The notes under the pieces are model-generated. The model was not told where the DNA came from. It did not search any database and saw only the letters and a program-made list of their open reading frames with translations. This document shows positions 9,489-18,277 of a DNA stretch of 46,301 bases, piece by piece. The position numbers and the translations under genes are program-made. Positions within the stretch are counted from its first letter, which is position 1, and every line of letters starts with the position of its first letter. This DNA is from JBJGXI01 sp045635475. GTDB lineage: Bacteria > Bacillota > Bacilli > Bacillales > Amphibacillaceae. The stretch is taken from assembly GCF_045635475.1 (NCBI RefSeq), contig NZ_JBJGXI010000045.1, positions 1 through 46,301 of the forward strand. Reading direction: 5' to 3'.

Positions 9489-12428
9489 TTGGCTAGAAAA
9501 ATGAAAAGAGTAGTTATGCTATCGATGATTATAACAGTGCTGCTACCGTTAATTCCTTATAGTAATCTTACATCTGTAAGCGCTGTTTCAGGTAATCTTA
9601 CGTTTTATATAAGTCCTGATGGAGATGATAGCGGAGTTGGAACAAAAGAAGACCCGTGGGGTTCTTTTGATCATGCGATCAGTATGCTTAGCCCAGGTGA
9701 TACATTAGTTCTTCTGGATGGCACATACGATGACGATAACACAGGGTATATATCTTATGATTGTAGTAATAACGCACCAAATGGTACAGAGGCTAATCCT
9801 ATAACGATTAAAGCTGAAAATGAACGTCAGGCATGGATTGATGGAGATGGATCTGAGAATGCAATTCGAATCATTGAGTGTTCTTACATCAACATTGATG
9901 GCATTTATGCTAGTCATGGAGACTATCCAGACGGCGAAAGTCAAATTATCAGAATTAGTAAATCCGATCATATCAATGTCAAGCGCGTATTGCTTAACCA
10001 TGCAAACCGTTATGAAAATAGCAATGGTATAGGAATACAGCTAAGTAATAATGTGCTTATCGAAGAAGCTGAGGTATATGACTTTCACCGTCATGGCATT
10101 TCTGCATATCAAAGTGAAAATGTTATTATACGACGATCATACGTGAATGGTCGACAAGCTTCTGATGTTTCTGGTGGGCATGGATCACATGGCTGTTGTA
10201 AGAATGGCGGGGATGAAGGATTTTCTTTCTACTTTACCTCTAATAGTATTGTTGAAAACTCCATCTCTGTAAATAGTGAAGGTCTATCGATAATAGCCGG
10301 GATTGAAACGGTTTTAGGTAATCCTGGAGGAACAAATAATCAGATGCTAGGAACAATCTCGTATAAAGATTTACGAGCAAGCTTTGTACAATCACGAAAA
10401 TTTGCTCCACATCAAAACATGGGTCCGCATACCGGACCAGCAGATAACACGTTAATTAAGGATTTTCTTGTTGTAGGTGGCGAAGAAACAACTTCATTTA
10501 CACCAAGAGCCTCGGCAAAGATGACGATTGAAGGAGCTACGTGGATTAATTCTAAACTAACGCCGATGAATACAATGCCTGCTAGTCAAAGTTTAAATAA
10601 CAGACCGAACTATTTCCAAGGTTGTGATAACTTTGGTGGCTGTGACTTTGATATATCTAACGTACTTTATTTGGACAATAGCTATACTTCTGAAGCAGAA
10701 GCGAGTGGAGCTTTATTACTTGTTCCTGAACACGATGATTTGGATTTTGTACTAGAGTATTCGAATGCGTGGAGCAGCTCTGATCCTGAATTAGGATTTA
10801 ATGTAGCGGAGGATATAGCAGACGACTCTGGTAAATACCAAAATTCAGGCCAAATAGAACCGACCGCGATGGGACTTGAACAAGGGAAAGCTATCGTTTT
10901 TGTGCCTGAGATTTCGAATATGAGTGGTGCTGGTAAAGATGGAGCAGATATCGGTGCTAACATTCTTTACCGATATGTTGATGGGGAGTTAACGGATGAA
11001 CCATTATGGGATCCGATTACAGGTGAGTTTCCACGCGGGGCTATTGTTGCAGGAGTCAATGATGTGCCAGGCGATTCCCTTTTTGACATTCATCAACAGC
11101 TAAATGTTAATTATAACGGTGTGACACTACCCTACAACGAAACAAACTTAAACGAAACGGTAACAGTTGCCAAAGAAGTGATCGCAGCTGCCGATATAGG
11201 GGAAGAGGTTCATCAGCATCCACAATCAGCAGTAGATACGTTAGAAGCAGCGATTGAAGCGGCAGAAGCGTTGATTGCTGATGGATCGGTTACAGAAGCT
11301 ACCTTTGGCGAAGCTGTAACAACCTTAAACGAAGCGATTGAAGCATTTAATAATCATGTGAACGAGTTACAAACAGGTGGATTAGAGCAGGCGATTACTG
11401 CGGCTAACGAATTAGTTTCAGAAGATGTCGCGGGAGATGAGCCGGGCGACTACCCACAAGTAGCAGTGGATGAATTAGAAACTGTAATTGCCGATGCAAA
11501 AGCAGTATTGGCAGATGACGATGCCGAGCAAGCGGAAGTAGATGCGGCCGTATCGGCGTTAAATCAAGCAGTAGTAACATTTGAAACGGCGGTTATCCCA
11601 GAACCTACGTTAACCGGTGTAGAAGCTAATCAAGATGATGTGTTACTAGAGATTGATGAAGCATTTGATTTGGCTGTTAAGGCTGTTTTCACGGATGAAA
11701 GTTCAGCGGATGTGACAGCGGAAGCGAGCTATAGCTCAAGTGATGAAAGTGTTGTGGCGGTTACTAATCAAGGTGCACTACAGGCTGTAAGTGCAGGTTC
11801 TGCTCAAATTACGATTGCGTATGAGGGCAAAACAACTATTGTAGCGGTTAAAGTATACAGCACTACAATCCAAATAGGTGAAGCTGTAGCGGTTGTTCCT
11901 GGTGAAATATTCATTGTCGAAGGATCCTCTGCTAGCATCAAGATGCCTGATGATTTACCAGCGGGTACAACCGTAACAGTGGTAAAAGTGACTGACATCG
12001 AACATGCAGGTTATGAAGTAGCCGGTGATGTGTACACCGTTGAATTCACTAATCCAAATGGAACAACAGTAGAAGGAAGCTTTACACTAACGCTAGGCTA
12101 TGATGCAGACACATATGACGCAGATGACGTTTCTATTTTCTACTATAATGAAGAAACAGAAGCGTGGGAGGAACAAGGTGGTGTTGTTGCGGATGGTGTG
12201 ATCACACTAGACGTACCACATTTCTCTACGTATGGTGTATTCGCAGAAGAAGATCCTGCTGGCAGTCCGAATGAGAATGAAGACGACTCACCAGGGGCAG
12301 ACAATGACCAGGATGAGCTTCCAGACACAGCAACATCCACTTACAACTGGATGCTTGCAGGGGTCATATTGCTAGGTCTTGGCTTAGCCTTTACCGCTAA
12401 GTTGCGGAGAAATAGAATAAAAGAGTAA
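9489..12428 (+). CDS. LPDTA wall-anchored right-handed beta-helix protein
   Basis: Secreted, wall-anchored protein of 979 aa. The TTG at 9489 is chosen because GAGGGAGGG ends eight bases before it; the next ATG at 9501 would be too far from that site. A signal peptide (about 1-34) is followed by a right-handed beta-helix (about 38-545) opening with FYISPDGDDSG, with many short N-x-[IV]-x-x repeats such as SENVIIRRSYVNGR. Two FIVAR-like repeats (553-708), a Big2-like domain (709-795), the shared beta-rich domain (795-920) and LPDTA at 944 follow. The helix is closely related to that of the next gene (both contain DGADIGANILYRY and a PLWDP element), so the two form a paralogous pair. Lyase, hydrolase and epimerase families share this fold; the specific activity is not evident. 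Confidence 0.85.
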   Translation: MARKMKRVVMLSMIITVLLPLIPYSNLTSVSAVSGNLTFYISPDGDDSGVGTKEDPWGSFDHAISMLSPGDTLVLLDGTYDDDNTGYISYDCSNNAPNGTEANPITIKAENERQAWIDGDGSENAIRIIECSYINIDGIYASHGDYPDGESQIIRISKSDHINVKRVLLNHANRYENSNGIGIQLSNNVLIEEAEVYDFHRHGISAYQSENVIIRRSYVNGRQASDVSGGHGSHGCCKNGGDEGFSFYFTSNSIVENSISVNSEGLSIIAGIETVLGNPGGTNNQMLGTISYKDLRASFVQSRKFAPHQNMGPHTGPADNTLIKDFLVVGGEETTSFTPRASAKMTIEGATWINSKLTPMNTMPASQSLNNRPNYFQGCDNFGGCDFDISNVLYLDNSYTSEAEASGALLLVPEHDDLDFVLEYSNAWSSSDPELGFNVAEDIADDSGKYQNSGQIEPTAMGLEQGKAIVFVPEISNMSGAGKDGADIGANILYRYVDGELTDEPLWDPITGEFPRGAIVAGVNDVPGDSLFDIHQQLNVNYNGVTLPYNETNLNETVTVAKEVIAAADIGEEVHQHPQSAVDTLEAAIEAAEALIADGSVTEATFGEAVTTLNEAIEAFNNHVNELQTGGLEQAITAANELVSEDVAGDEPGDYPQVAVDELETVIADAKAVLADDDAEQAEVDAAVSALNQAVVTFETAVIPEPTLTGVEANQDDVLLEIDEAFDLAVKAVFTDESSADVTAEASYSSSDESVVAVTNQGALQAVSAGSAQITIAYEGKTTIVAVKVYSTTIQIGEAVAVVPGEIFIVEGSSASIKMPDDLPAGTTVTVVKVTDIEHAGYEVAGDVYTVEFTNPNGTTVEGSFTLTLGYDADTYDADDVSIFYYNEETEAWEEQGGVVADGVITLDVPHFSTYGVFAEEDPAGSPNENEDDSPGADNDQDELPDTATSTYNWMLAGVILLGLGLAFTAKLRRNRIKE

Positions 12429-12443
12429 AAGAGAAGTTTATTA

Positions 12444-12473
12444 GCTTCTGAGTGGTATGTGCCACTTAGAGGC
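12444..12473 (+). terminator. Hairpin after the second beta-helix gene
   Basis: GCTTCTGAGTGG (12444-12455) pairs with CCACTTAGAGGC (12462-12473) through a TATGTG loop, with G-U pairs. No T-run follows. It is the third member of the related 3' hairpins in the array. Confidence 0.5.
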
Positions 12474-12529
12474 GGCGATCATGTCAGATGTTATTTAAGT
12501 TTAACAAGATAAATTATTTTTAGCATTTG

Positions 12530-12587
12530 AGTCAATTTCATAATCACCTTATGCAGATAGCTAAAAATAATTATTATGAAATTGACT
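12530..12587. mobile_element. Short MITE-like element with 15-bp inverted ends (deletion derivative)
   Basis: AGTCAATTTCATAAT (12530-12544) and its exact inverted copy (12573-12587) bound a 58-bp element. Read on the minus strand, its inside matches one outer arm of the longer copies at 21957-22071 and 27799-27912 (GCTATCTGCAT), so it is an internally deleted, inverted relative. No transposase gene is present. It ends 90 bp before the next start codon. No clear target-site duplication is seen. Confidence 0.75.
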
Positions 12588-12596
12588 AATTTACAT

Positions 12597-12621
12597 GGAT
12601 GAAATCATGTTTATTTCATCC
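12597..12621. other. Short inverted repeat in the leader of the third beta-helix gene
   Basis: GGATGAAAT (12597-12605) and ATTTCATCC (12613-12621) form a perfect nine-bp inverted repeat with a seven-base loop, 56 bp before the start codon. It could be an operator or a leader hairpin; no partner copy was seen elsewhere. Confidence 0.4.
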
Positions 12622-12677
12622 ACAGAACATCATGAAAACATACTTTGAAAACTAAATAACTATAAGAAGGTGTTTGG

Positions 12678-15600
12678 ATGAATGTAAGGAAAATTAGTTT
12701 CATATTTTTGATGTTTACGATGATTTTTACTACCTTACCGGTTGGAAGCATAATAGCTACTGATACAGTGAGTGCCAACACAGGAAAGCTTAGCTCTGGT
12801 GATACGTATTACATTTCACCAGATGGTGAAGACAGTAACGAAGGACAAACTAGGGTTCAACCATGGAAAACATTTGATCATGCAATTCCGAATCTACAAC
12901 CTGGGGATACCCTTGTCATGTTAGATGGAACGTATACAGAAGATACGACAGGATATTTCCGTGCAGACTGTAGTATTGATTCCGGGTTCGCAAGTAGTTT
13001 GGATGGAGACAATGAAACCCCAGGAGATCAAGCTGAGTCATGGCGAGATCGATTAGCAGGTGCTCAGGCAGTCAATGGAACTGAAGAAGAAGCAATTACA
13101 ATCACAGCTGATAATGAGCGTCAGGCTTATGTTCAAGGTGATGGTTCCATTACTCCGTTTATGATTTATCGTTGTGCAAATTGGGATGTTAATGGTATTC
13201 ATGTAAGCTCAGCTGATAATCCTGATGGTGAGGATGGCGATGTTTTTAAAGTGCAAGAGGTTAATAATGTTAACTTGAGAAGATTAATTGTCCATCATAA
13301 CAACCGCCACCTTAATTCGTCTCTTATTGCTGTGAATACAAGTGACAATGTTCTTGTGGAAGAGAGTGAATTATACTACTTCCATCGAAATGGACTTAGT
13401 GCCTATCAATCCGATCATGTTATCATGCGTCGAAATTATATCAATTCAAGAGGCTTCTCAGATATTGCTGGTGGATATGGGTCCCATGCGATTTCTCGTG
13501 ACGGTGGGGATGCATCAGCAGTATTTTACTATACCGCCAACTCAACAATTGAAAATACGATTAGTGAGAACAAAAATGAGAGCTTCAGCTTAGGTATATC
13601 TGGTTTTAGAACAGCTTCTGGTGAAAATTCAGGAAGACATAACAGTTTATATGGTTCTATATCGATGAATGATAACCGATCAGGGTCATTTTCACAGTCA
13701 CGTGAACGACTCAACAATTCAGATCCTGAAGCAGGAAAACCTGTCATTGATCAATATGTTGAAAATTTCTTAGTGCTTAATGCAGCTAAACGAGGTATAA
13801 GTGTAAGAGCTGGTAAAGAACTTCAGTTTAACAATATGACCTTATACAATGTGCAGGAATATGAAGGAAACGGTGCATTTCATATAAATGGTGACTATCA
13901 AAAAGTTGGTAATACCATTTGGCCATCCTGTGATGATATCAATGGATGTGATCACGATATTAAAAACTCACTATTTCTCGATAATCCAGGTGCTGTCATT
14001 ACAACTAGTGGTACAGAGGATTGGAATGTTCAGCATTCTAATTTCTGGAATAACGGCAGTATTGGTACAGAGGAAGCAATTGAAGATGATTCAGGTAATA
14101 TTCAGCATTCACAACAAGTTGAGCCTAAGGGTATGGGGTTAGAAGCTGGACAGTGTCTCGTCTATATTCCTGAGGATTCAAACATGAGTGGTGCTGGTGA
14201 AGATGGTGCCGACATTGGTGCGAACATTTTATACCGATATCAAGACGGTGAATTAACAGACGAACCACTTTGGGACCCGGTCACTGGACAATTCCCGCAT
14301 GGAGCAATTGTTGAAGGGCTTAATGATATTCCAGGGCAATCTGCTTTCGACGTTAATGAGCGTTTAAACGTGAACTATAATGGTTGTACACTACCATACA
14401 ACAAAACAGAATTAAACGAAACGCTTACAAATGCCAAAGAATTGATTGCAACGGCAGATGTTGGTGAAGAGGTAGGTCAGCATCCACAATCAGCGGTAGA
14501 TACTTTAGAGGCAGCGATTGCGAACGCAGAAGCGTTGATTGCTGATGGATCGGTAACAGAAGCTTCCTTTGGTGTAGCTGTTACAACCTTAAACGAAGCG
14601 ATTGAAGCATTTAATAATACTGTTAACGAGTTACAAACAGATGGATTAATGGATGCGATTGCTGCAGCTACTAATCTAGTAAAAGAAACTGTGGCAGGAG
14701 ATGAGCCAGGCGATTACCCCCAAGCAGCAATAGACGCATTACAAGCAGTAATTGCTGATGCAGAAGCAGTAATGACAGATGACGATGCAGGCCAAGCGCA
14801 AGTAGATGCAGCAATAGCAGCATTAAATCAAGCGGTAGCAACATTTGAAGAAGCGGTTATCCCAGAACCAATGTTAACCGGTGTAGTAGTAAATCAAGAT
14901 GATGTATTACTAGAGGTTGATGAAGCATTTGACTTGGCTGTTGAGGCTATTTTCAAGGATGAAAGCTCATCAGATGTGACAGCAGAAGCAAGCTATAGCT
15001 CAAGTGATGAAGGTGTTGTGAAGGTTACTAATGAAGGGGGAGTAAAGGCTGTAGGTGTAGGTTATGCTCAAATTACAATTATATATGAGGGTGAAATAAC
15101 TTCTATAGCGGTAAAAGTATACAGCACTAGGATCGAAATAGGTGATCCTACAGAGGTTATTCCAGGCAAAGTATTCACAATTGAAGGCTCATCCGCTAGT
15201 ATCAAGATGCCTGAAGACTTACCAACGGGTACAACCGTTACAGTGGTGGAAGCAATTGACATTGAGCATCCAGGTTATGAAGTAGCCGGCGATGTGTACA
15301 CCGTTGAATTCACTTATCCAAATGGAACTAGTGTACAAGGAAGATTTACCCTAACACTAGGCTATGATGCAGACATATATGAAGCGGATGAGGTTTTTAT
15401 TTTCTACTATAATGAAGAAGCTGAAGCGTGGGAGAAACAAGGAGGTGTTGTCACGGGTGGTGTGATCACACTAGACGTACCACATTTCTCAACGTATGGT
15501 GTATTTGCTGAGGTAGATAATAAAGAAACTGAAGAAAAACCATCTAAGGACGACGATGGAGCGGATCCCTCAGGTGATTATGGGGATAAACTTCCAGATA

Positions 15601-15713
15601 CAGCAGCTTTCACATATAACTGGATGTTAGCTGGTATGATATTCCTAGCACTAGGATTAATTTTTATCTTAATATTTAAAAAAACAAGCTTATTTGCTAA
15701 TTCAAGAGAATAA
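12678..15713 (+). CDS. LPDTA wall-anchored right-handed beta-helix protein
   Basis: Secreted, wall-anchored protein of 1011 aa, paralogue of the preceding gene. The ATG at 12678 follows an AAGAAGGTG ribosome site. A signal peptide (about 1-34) precedes a right-handed beta-helix (about 45-575) opening with YYISPDGEDSN. Compared with its neighbour, it has an insertion near residues 98-130 (TGYFRADCSIDSG to LAGAQAVNGT). Two FIVAR-like repeats, a Big2-like domain, the shared beta-rich domain, and LPDTA at 972 with membrane segment and basic tail follow. It is the last gene of the array and is closed by a strong terminator. As with its relatives, a polysaccharide-cleaving role is inferred from fold, anchoring and sulfatase-rich context, not from a recognised catalytic motif. 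Confidence 0.85.
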   Translation: MNVRKISFIFLMFTMIFTTLPVGSIIATDTVSANTGKLSSGDTYYISPDGEDSNEGQTRVQPWKTFDHAIPNLQPGDTLVMLDGTYTEDTTGYFRADCSIDSGFASSLDGDNETPGDQAESWRDRLAGAQAVNGTEEEAITITADNERQAYVQGDGSITPFMIYRCANWDVNGIHVSSADNPDGEDGDVFKVQEVNNVNLRRLIVHHNNRHLNSSLIAVNTSDNVLVEESELYYFHRNGLSAYQSDHVIMRRNYINSRGFSDIAGGYGSHAISRDGGDASAVFYYTANSTIENTISENKNESFSLGISGFRTASGENSGRHNSLYGSISMNDNRSGSFSQSRERLNNSDPEAGKPVIDQYVENFLVLNAAKRGISVRAGKELQFNNMTLYNVQEYEGNGAFHINGDYQKVGNTIWPSCDDINGCDHDIKNSLFLDNPGAVITTSGTEDWNVQHSNFWNNGSIGTEEAIEDDSGNIQHSQQVEPKGMGLEAGQCLVYIPEDSNMSGAGEDGADIGANILYRYQDGELTDEPLWDPVTGQFPHGAIVEGLNDIPGQSAFDVNERLNVNYNGCTLPYNKTELNETLTNAKELIATADVGEEVGQHPQSAVDTLEAAIANAEALIADGSVTEASFGVAVTTLNEAIEAFNNTVNELQTDGLMDAIAAATNLVKETVAGDEPGDYPQAAIDALQAVIADAEAVMTDDDAGQAQVDAAIAALNQAVATFEEAVIPEPMLTGVVVNQDDVLLEVDEAFDLAVEAIFKDESSSDVTAEASYSSSDEGVVKVTNEGGVKAVGVGYAQITIIYEGEITSIAVKVYSTRIEIGDPTEVIPGKVFTIEGSSASIKMPEDLPTGTTVTVVEAIDIEHPGYEVAGDVYTVEFTYPNGTSVQGRFTLTLGYDADIYEADEVFIFYYNEEAEAWEKQGGVVTGGVITLDVPHFSTYGVFAEVDNKETEEKPSKDDDGADPSGDYGDKLPDTAAFTYNWMLAGMIFLALGLIFILIFKKTSLFANSRE

Positions 15714-15723
15714 TAATCTTTGA

Positions 15724-15775
15724 AAAAGGGTGCCATAAAGTCATTGTATAATGATTAAGGGAGGCACCCTTTTTT
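15724..15775 (+). terminator. Strong rho-independent terminator ending the surface-protein array
   Basis: AAAAGGGTGCC (15724-15734) pairs with GGCACCCTTTT (15763-15773), followed by more T. It lies ten bases after the last stop codon. Confidence 0.9.
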
Positions 15776-15782
15776 ATCTATG

Positions 15783-15988
15783 CATGTGTCTATTTCCGAG
15801 CGCCAGAAACTAGGCGACATCACGAATCACCTTACGATAAGTCCTCATCGATTCAGTTTTTATCGAAGTCGACTTAGAGCAGAATTTTCGTCCAATGTCG
15901 ACATACCCTTATGCAGTGATATGATTCCTTTATCTTAGTCGATTCGCTCCAGTCACTACGTTTCTCGGGTGGCGCTTTGCGCTTTTCT
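15783..15988. repeat. Dispersed intergenic repeat, type 1, copy A (about 205 bp)
   Basis: From ATGTGTCT to GGCGCTTTGCGCTTTTCT this stretch matches 30366-30574 across its whole length, including GCGCCAGAAACTA, CACGAATCACCTTACGATAA and AGTCGATTCGCTCCAGTC. It lies just after a terminator and has no convincing coding potential. Confidence 0.85.
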
Positions 15989-16140
15989 TATCTCATAGTA
16001 TTCTAATCATTTAGTTTATTTGTGGATTATTCCAAATTATTATCATTATATTTTTTGGCTCTTTTCGTAGAGTTTGTTGTTTTTTATGTCACATTTGAAT
16101 TAAACTGCGACATAGTGCTCGAGATTTTTGCTCACGCGTC

Positions 16141-16345
16141 TAGCTATACCAACAGCAAAGGTGCTAACCGGATTGAGCGGCCATATAAGCGCTTATTTAG
16201 CTTAAATTTTCAATTTCGATGATTTGACGGCCACCACAGCACTTATTTACCGATATCAACTCGTTGAAACAACAAATTCATCCAAATAAGTGCGCTGGTG
16301 GCCGCACAATTCTAATAATGCCTCATTTGTCGCAGATAAGCGCAG
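16141..16345. repeat. Dispersed repeat, type 2, copy A, with nested inverted repeats
   Basis: It contains several related units built on GGCC...AAGCGCTTATTT. Two of them (16229-16248 and 16284-16303) are inverted, 20 bp each with two mismatches. A diverged copy lies at 23209-23390, sharing CGCTTATTT, CGATGATTTG, ACAAATTC and CAAATAAGT. Open frames across it are short and lack ribosome sites. The rest of the gene-free stretch 15714-17118 (15989-16140 and 16346-16860) is AT-rich with nothing recognisable beyond the listed hairpin. Confidence 0.6.
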
Positions 16346-16534
16346 TAGTGGCCGTCATCGACTCATCGACAGCAGTACAATGCCTCCTCCATTGCGCCTG
16401 TTTAACACTACGTCGGAGTTTAGTTATTTTGCGCATTAACAACAATCTCTTAGAAAACAGCCTATTTTTTTTACTTACTTACTTGTTCATTGTTTTACTA
16501 TTAAAAAAGGATACGGGAAAATAATATTCTGTAG

Positions 16535-16567
16535 ACAACATTCAAGTTCAATATGAAGGAATGTTGT
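16535..16567. other. Hairpin in the gene-free stretch
   Basis: ACAACATTC (16535-16543) and GAATGTTGT (16559-16567) form a nine-bp perfect stem with a 15-base loop followed by TTCATTAT. It may be an isolated terminator-like structure; there is no gene directly before it. Confidence 0.35.
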
Positions 16568-16866
16568 TTCATTATCGTGTGAAGAGATAGTTCTTAGTTT
16601 ATTAATGTATTTATGAAGGTGAAATGGCACCATAACAAGCTTAACGAATAAATAAAAGCGTAAATATTGGAATAGTAAAGGCTAGAATTTTATCAAATTG
16701 TAAAGCGAGCGCTCTTTAATGATTTACTATTCCCAATGACGGACATTGTTAAAAGAACAAAATATAAGCAGGCGACTTTTTTAGATCGATATTACCTATT
16801 GATTTGCTGTGCGATAGCCATTTTATGATATTATTTCGTTTTGCATTTTTCTGATTTTTCTTTATA

Positions 16867-16911
16867 AAAAGACAGTTAATAGACTTGTCATTTTATAAAT
16901 TTTACTATAAT
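16867..16911 (+). promoter_or_regulatory. Conserved operator, site 1, with candidate -10 box
   Basis: AAAAGAC, seven bases, then AGACTTGTCATT (16867-16892) matches the locus-wide motif AAAAGAC-N7-AGACTNGTCTTT except for one base. TATAAT at 16906-16911 is a good -10 box, but the spacing from TTGTCA is 15 bp, two less than at the other sites. The first nitrilase gene starts about 208 bp further on. Confidence 0.7.
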
Positions 16912-17118
16912 CTTATGTACAACAAGTATTTTAAATTGGTTGGATGTACTACAACAATTATCACGTAAGTAATATTCTACACAAATATATTCTCCAATAC
17001 TTATAAAAAATGAATTATTAATTTTAAAATTTTTAATTTACTTACTATTACTTAGAATATAAGTGCAGATTAGAGATAACTTCATGTTTTATAAATGAAT
17101 TAAGAAGGAGGAGGCTTA

Positions 17119-18084
17119 ATGGTTAGGAATGCTAAAGTATGTGCATTGTCACCGTATCCTTTGGAAGTAGAAGAACATGATACTTCTGCACAAATTGTAT
17201 CCAAGATGAAGAACCATTGGACGAAGTATTTGGAGTTGGTAATGACTGATCAACCAGACCTAGTTGTGTTACCGGAAATGTGTGATAGACCTGTAATCGC
17301 TGATAAAGAACGACGTGAACTGTATTATGAGGAAAGAGGAGATCAAATCCTAGAACTATTTGCAGAAGCAGCTAAAAAAAATAAATGCTACATTGCTTAT
17401 TCTGCATTTAAAAAAATGCCAGATGGAACAAAGCGAAATTGTACACAGTTACTTGATAGACAAGGGGAACTAGCGGGCATTTATTTTAAAAATTTCCCTA
17501 CCGTTGGAGAAATTAATGCTGGAATTGTGAGTGGTACAGAACCAGTAGTTGTTACATGTGATTTTGGTACAGTTGGTATAACTATATGTTGGGATTTGAC
17601 ATTTGAAGAACTACGATTAGCTTATGCGAAGCTGAATCCAGATATAATTATTCATTCTTCACTTGGACAATTTGGTTTAAGGCATAACTATTGGGCGCTT
17701 ACGTGTCGCTCATATTATGTTGGTGCAATAGCTAGGAAAGAAGCTCAAATATTGTCTCCATTAGGTGATTTAATTGAAACCAGTACTAATTACACGCCAT
17801 TTGTAACAAAAACGATTAACTTAGACTGTAAAATGATTCAGAGATTTACTGTGAAAGAGCATTTTGACAGAATGCTAGAAATAAAGAAAAAATATGGAGA
17901 TAAAGTAAAGATGAGGTATCCATCTTCGGGGGAATTAGGGACATTTCTTCTTTCTAGTGAAACTGATGAATTTACTGTTGAAGAGATCATAAGTGAATTA
18001 AATGTAAGAACATTTGACAATTTAATTGAAGAGAACATAAGAATTAGAAATCAGCAATTGTTAGAACTTACTAACTTCACTTAA
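17119..18084 (+). CDS. Carbon-nitrogen hydrolase (nitrilase superfamily), first of two
   Basis: Cytoplasmic enzyme of 321 aa that should hydrolyse a carbon-nitrogen bond (amide, carbamoyl or nitrile) of a small molecule. The family's catalytic triad is complete: Glu53 in VVLPEMCD, Lys124 in YFKNFP and Cys157 in ITICWD. The ATG follows GAAGGAGGAGG. A second copy with the same three residues at the same positions is encoded at 33808-34746, next to a sulfatase. No signal peptide is seen. Operator site 1 lies upstream, so it probably belongs to the same regulon as the sulfatase, aminotransferase and epimerase operons. The substrate is unknown; the context suggests an amide on an imported sugar derivative or an N-carbamoyl compound (inference). 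Confidence 0.85.
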   Translation: MVRNAKVCALSPYPLEVEEHDTSAQIVSKMKNHWTKYLELVMTDQPDLVVLPEMCDRPVIADKERRELYYEERGDQILELFAEAAKKNKCYIAYSAFKKMPDGTKRNCTQLLDRQGELAGIYFKNFPTVGEINAGIVSGTEPVVVTCDFGTVGITICWDLTFEELRLAYAKLNPDIIIHSSLGQFGLRHNYWALTCRSYYVGAIARKEAQILSPLGDLIETSTNYTPFVTKTINLDCKMIQRFTVKEHFDRMLEIKKKYGDKVKMRYPSSGELGTFLLSSETDEFTVEEIISELNVRTFDNLIEENIRIRNQQLLELTNFT

Positions 18085-18105
18085 TTTATATTGTGATTAA
18101 GTGAA
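18076..18105 (+). other. Hairpin overlapping the nitrilase stop codon
   Basis: TTCACTTAAT (18076-18085) and ATTAAGTGAA (18096-18105) form a perfect ten-bp stem with a ten-base loop. It is followed by A-rich rather than T-rich sequence, so termination is uncertain; it may protect the 3' end or act weakly between the nitrilase and the transporter genes. Confidence 0.4.
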
Positions 18106-18128
18106 AAAAATTTCTATTATAAATAAGT

Positions 18129-18144
18129 TAGAAAGCGCATACAA
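18129..18144. promoter_or_regulatory. Possible CcpA (cre) site before the ABC importer genes
   Basis: TAGAAAGCGCATACAA matches the B. subtilis cre consensus WTGNAANCGNWNNCWW except at one position and lies about 130 bp before the permease gene. A carbon-source control of a sugar importer is plausible; the evidence is the match alone. Confidence 0.35.
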
Positions 18145-18277
18145 AACAGAAAATTTAAAATGTTTGTACAAGCTATGTGGAGCATTATAACAACGCGTGG
18201 AATTGATTTCTATTTGTCTAGTAAAAGTTGAACAATCAAAATAGAATAAAGAAGTACATTCGAGGGGGGCTAACAGA

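Noticed and set aside
16022..16524. Two open frames of 66 and 86 codons in the gene-free stretch
   Set aside because: They overlie the type 2 repeat, have no convincing ribosome site and no recognisable protein pattern.
16700..16725. GCGAGCGCTC palindromic stretch as a CcpA site
   Set aside because: It lacks the TGNAANCG spacing and no gene follows closely.
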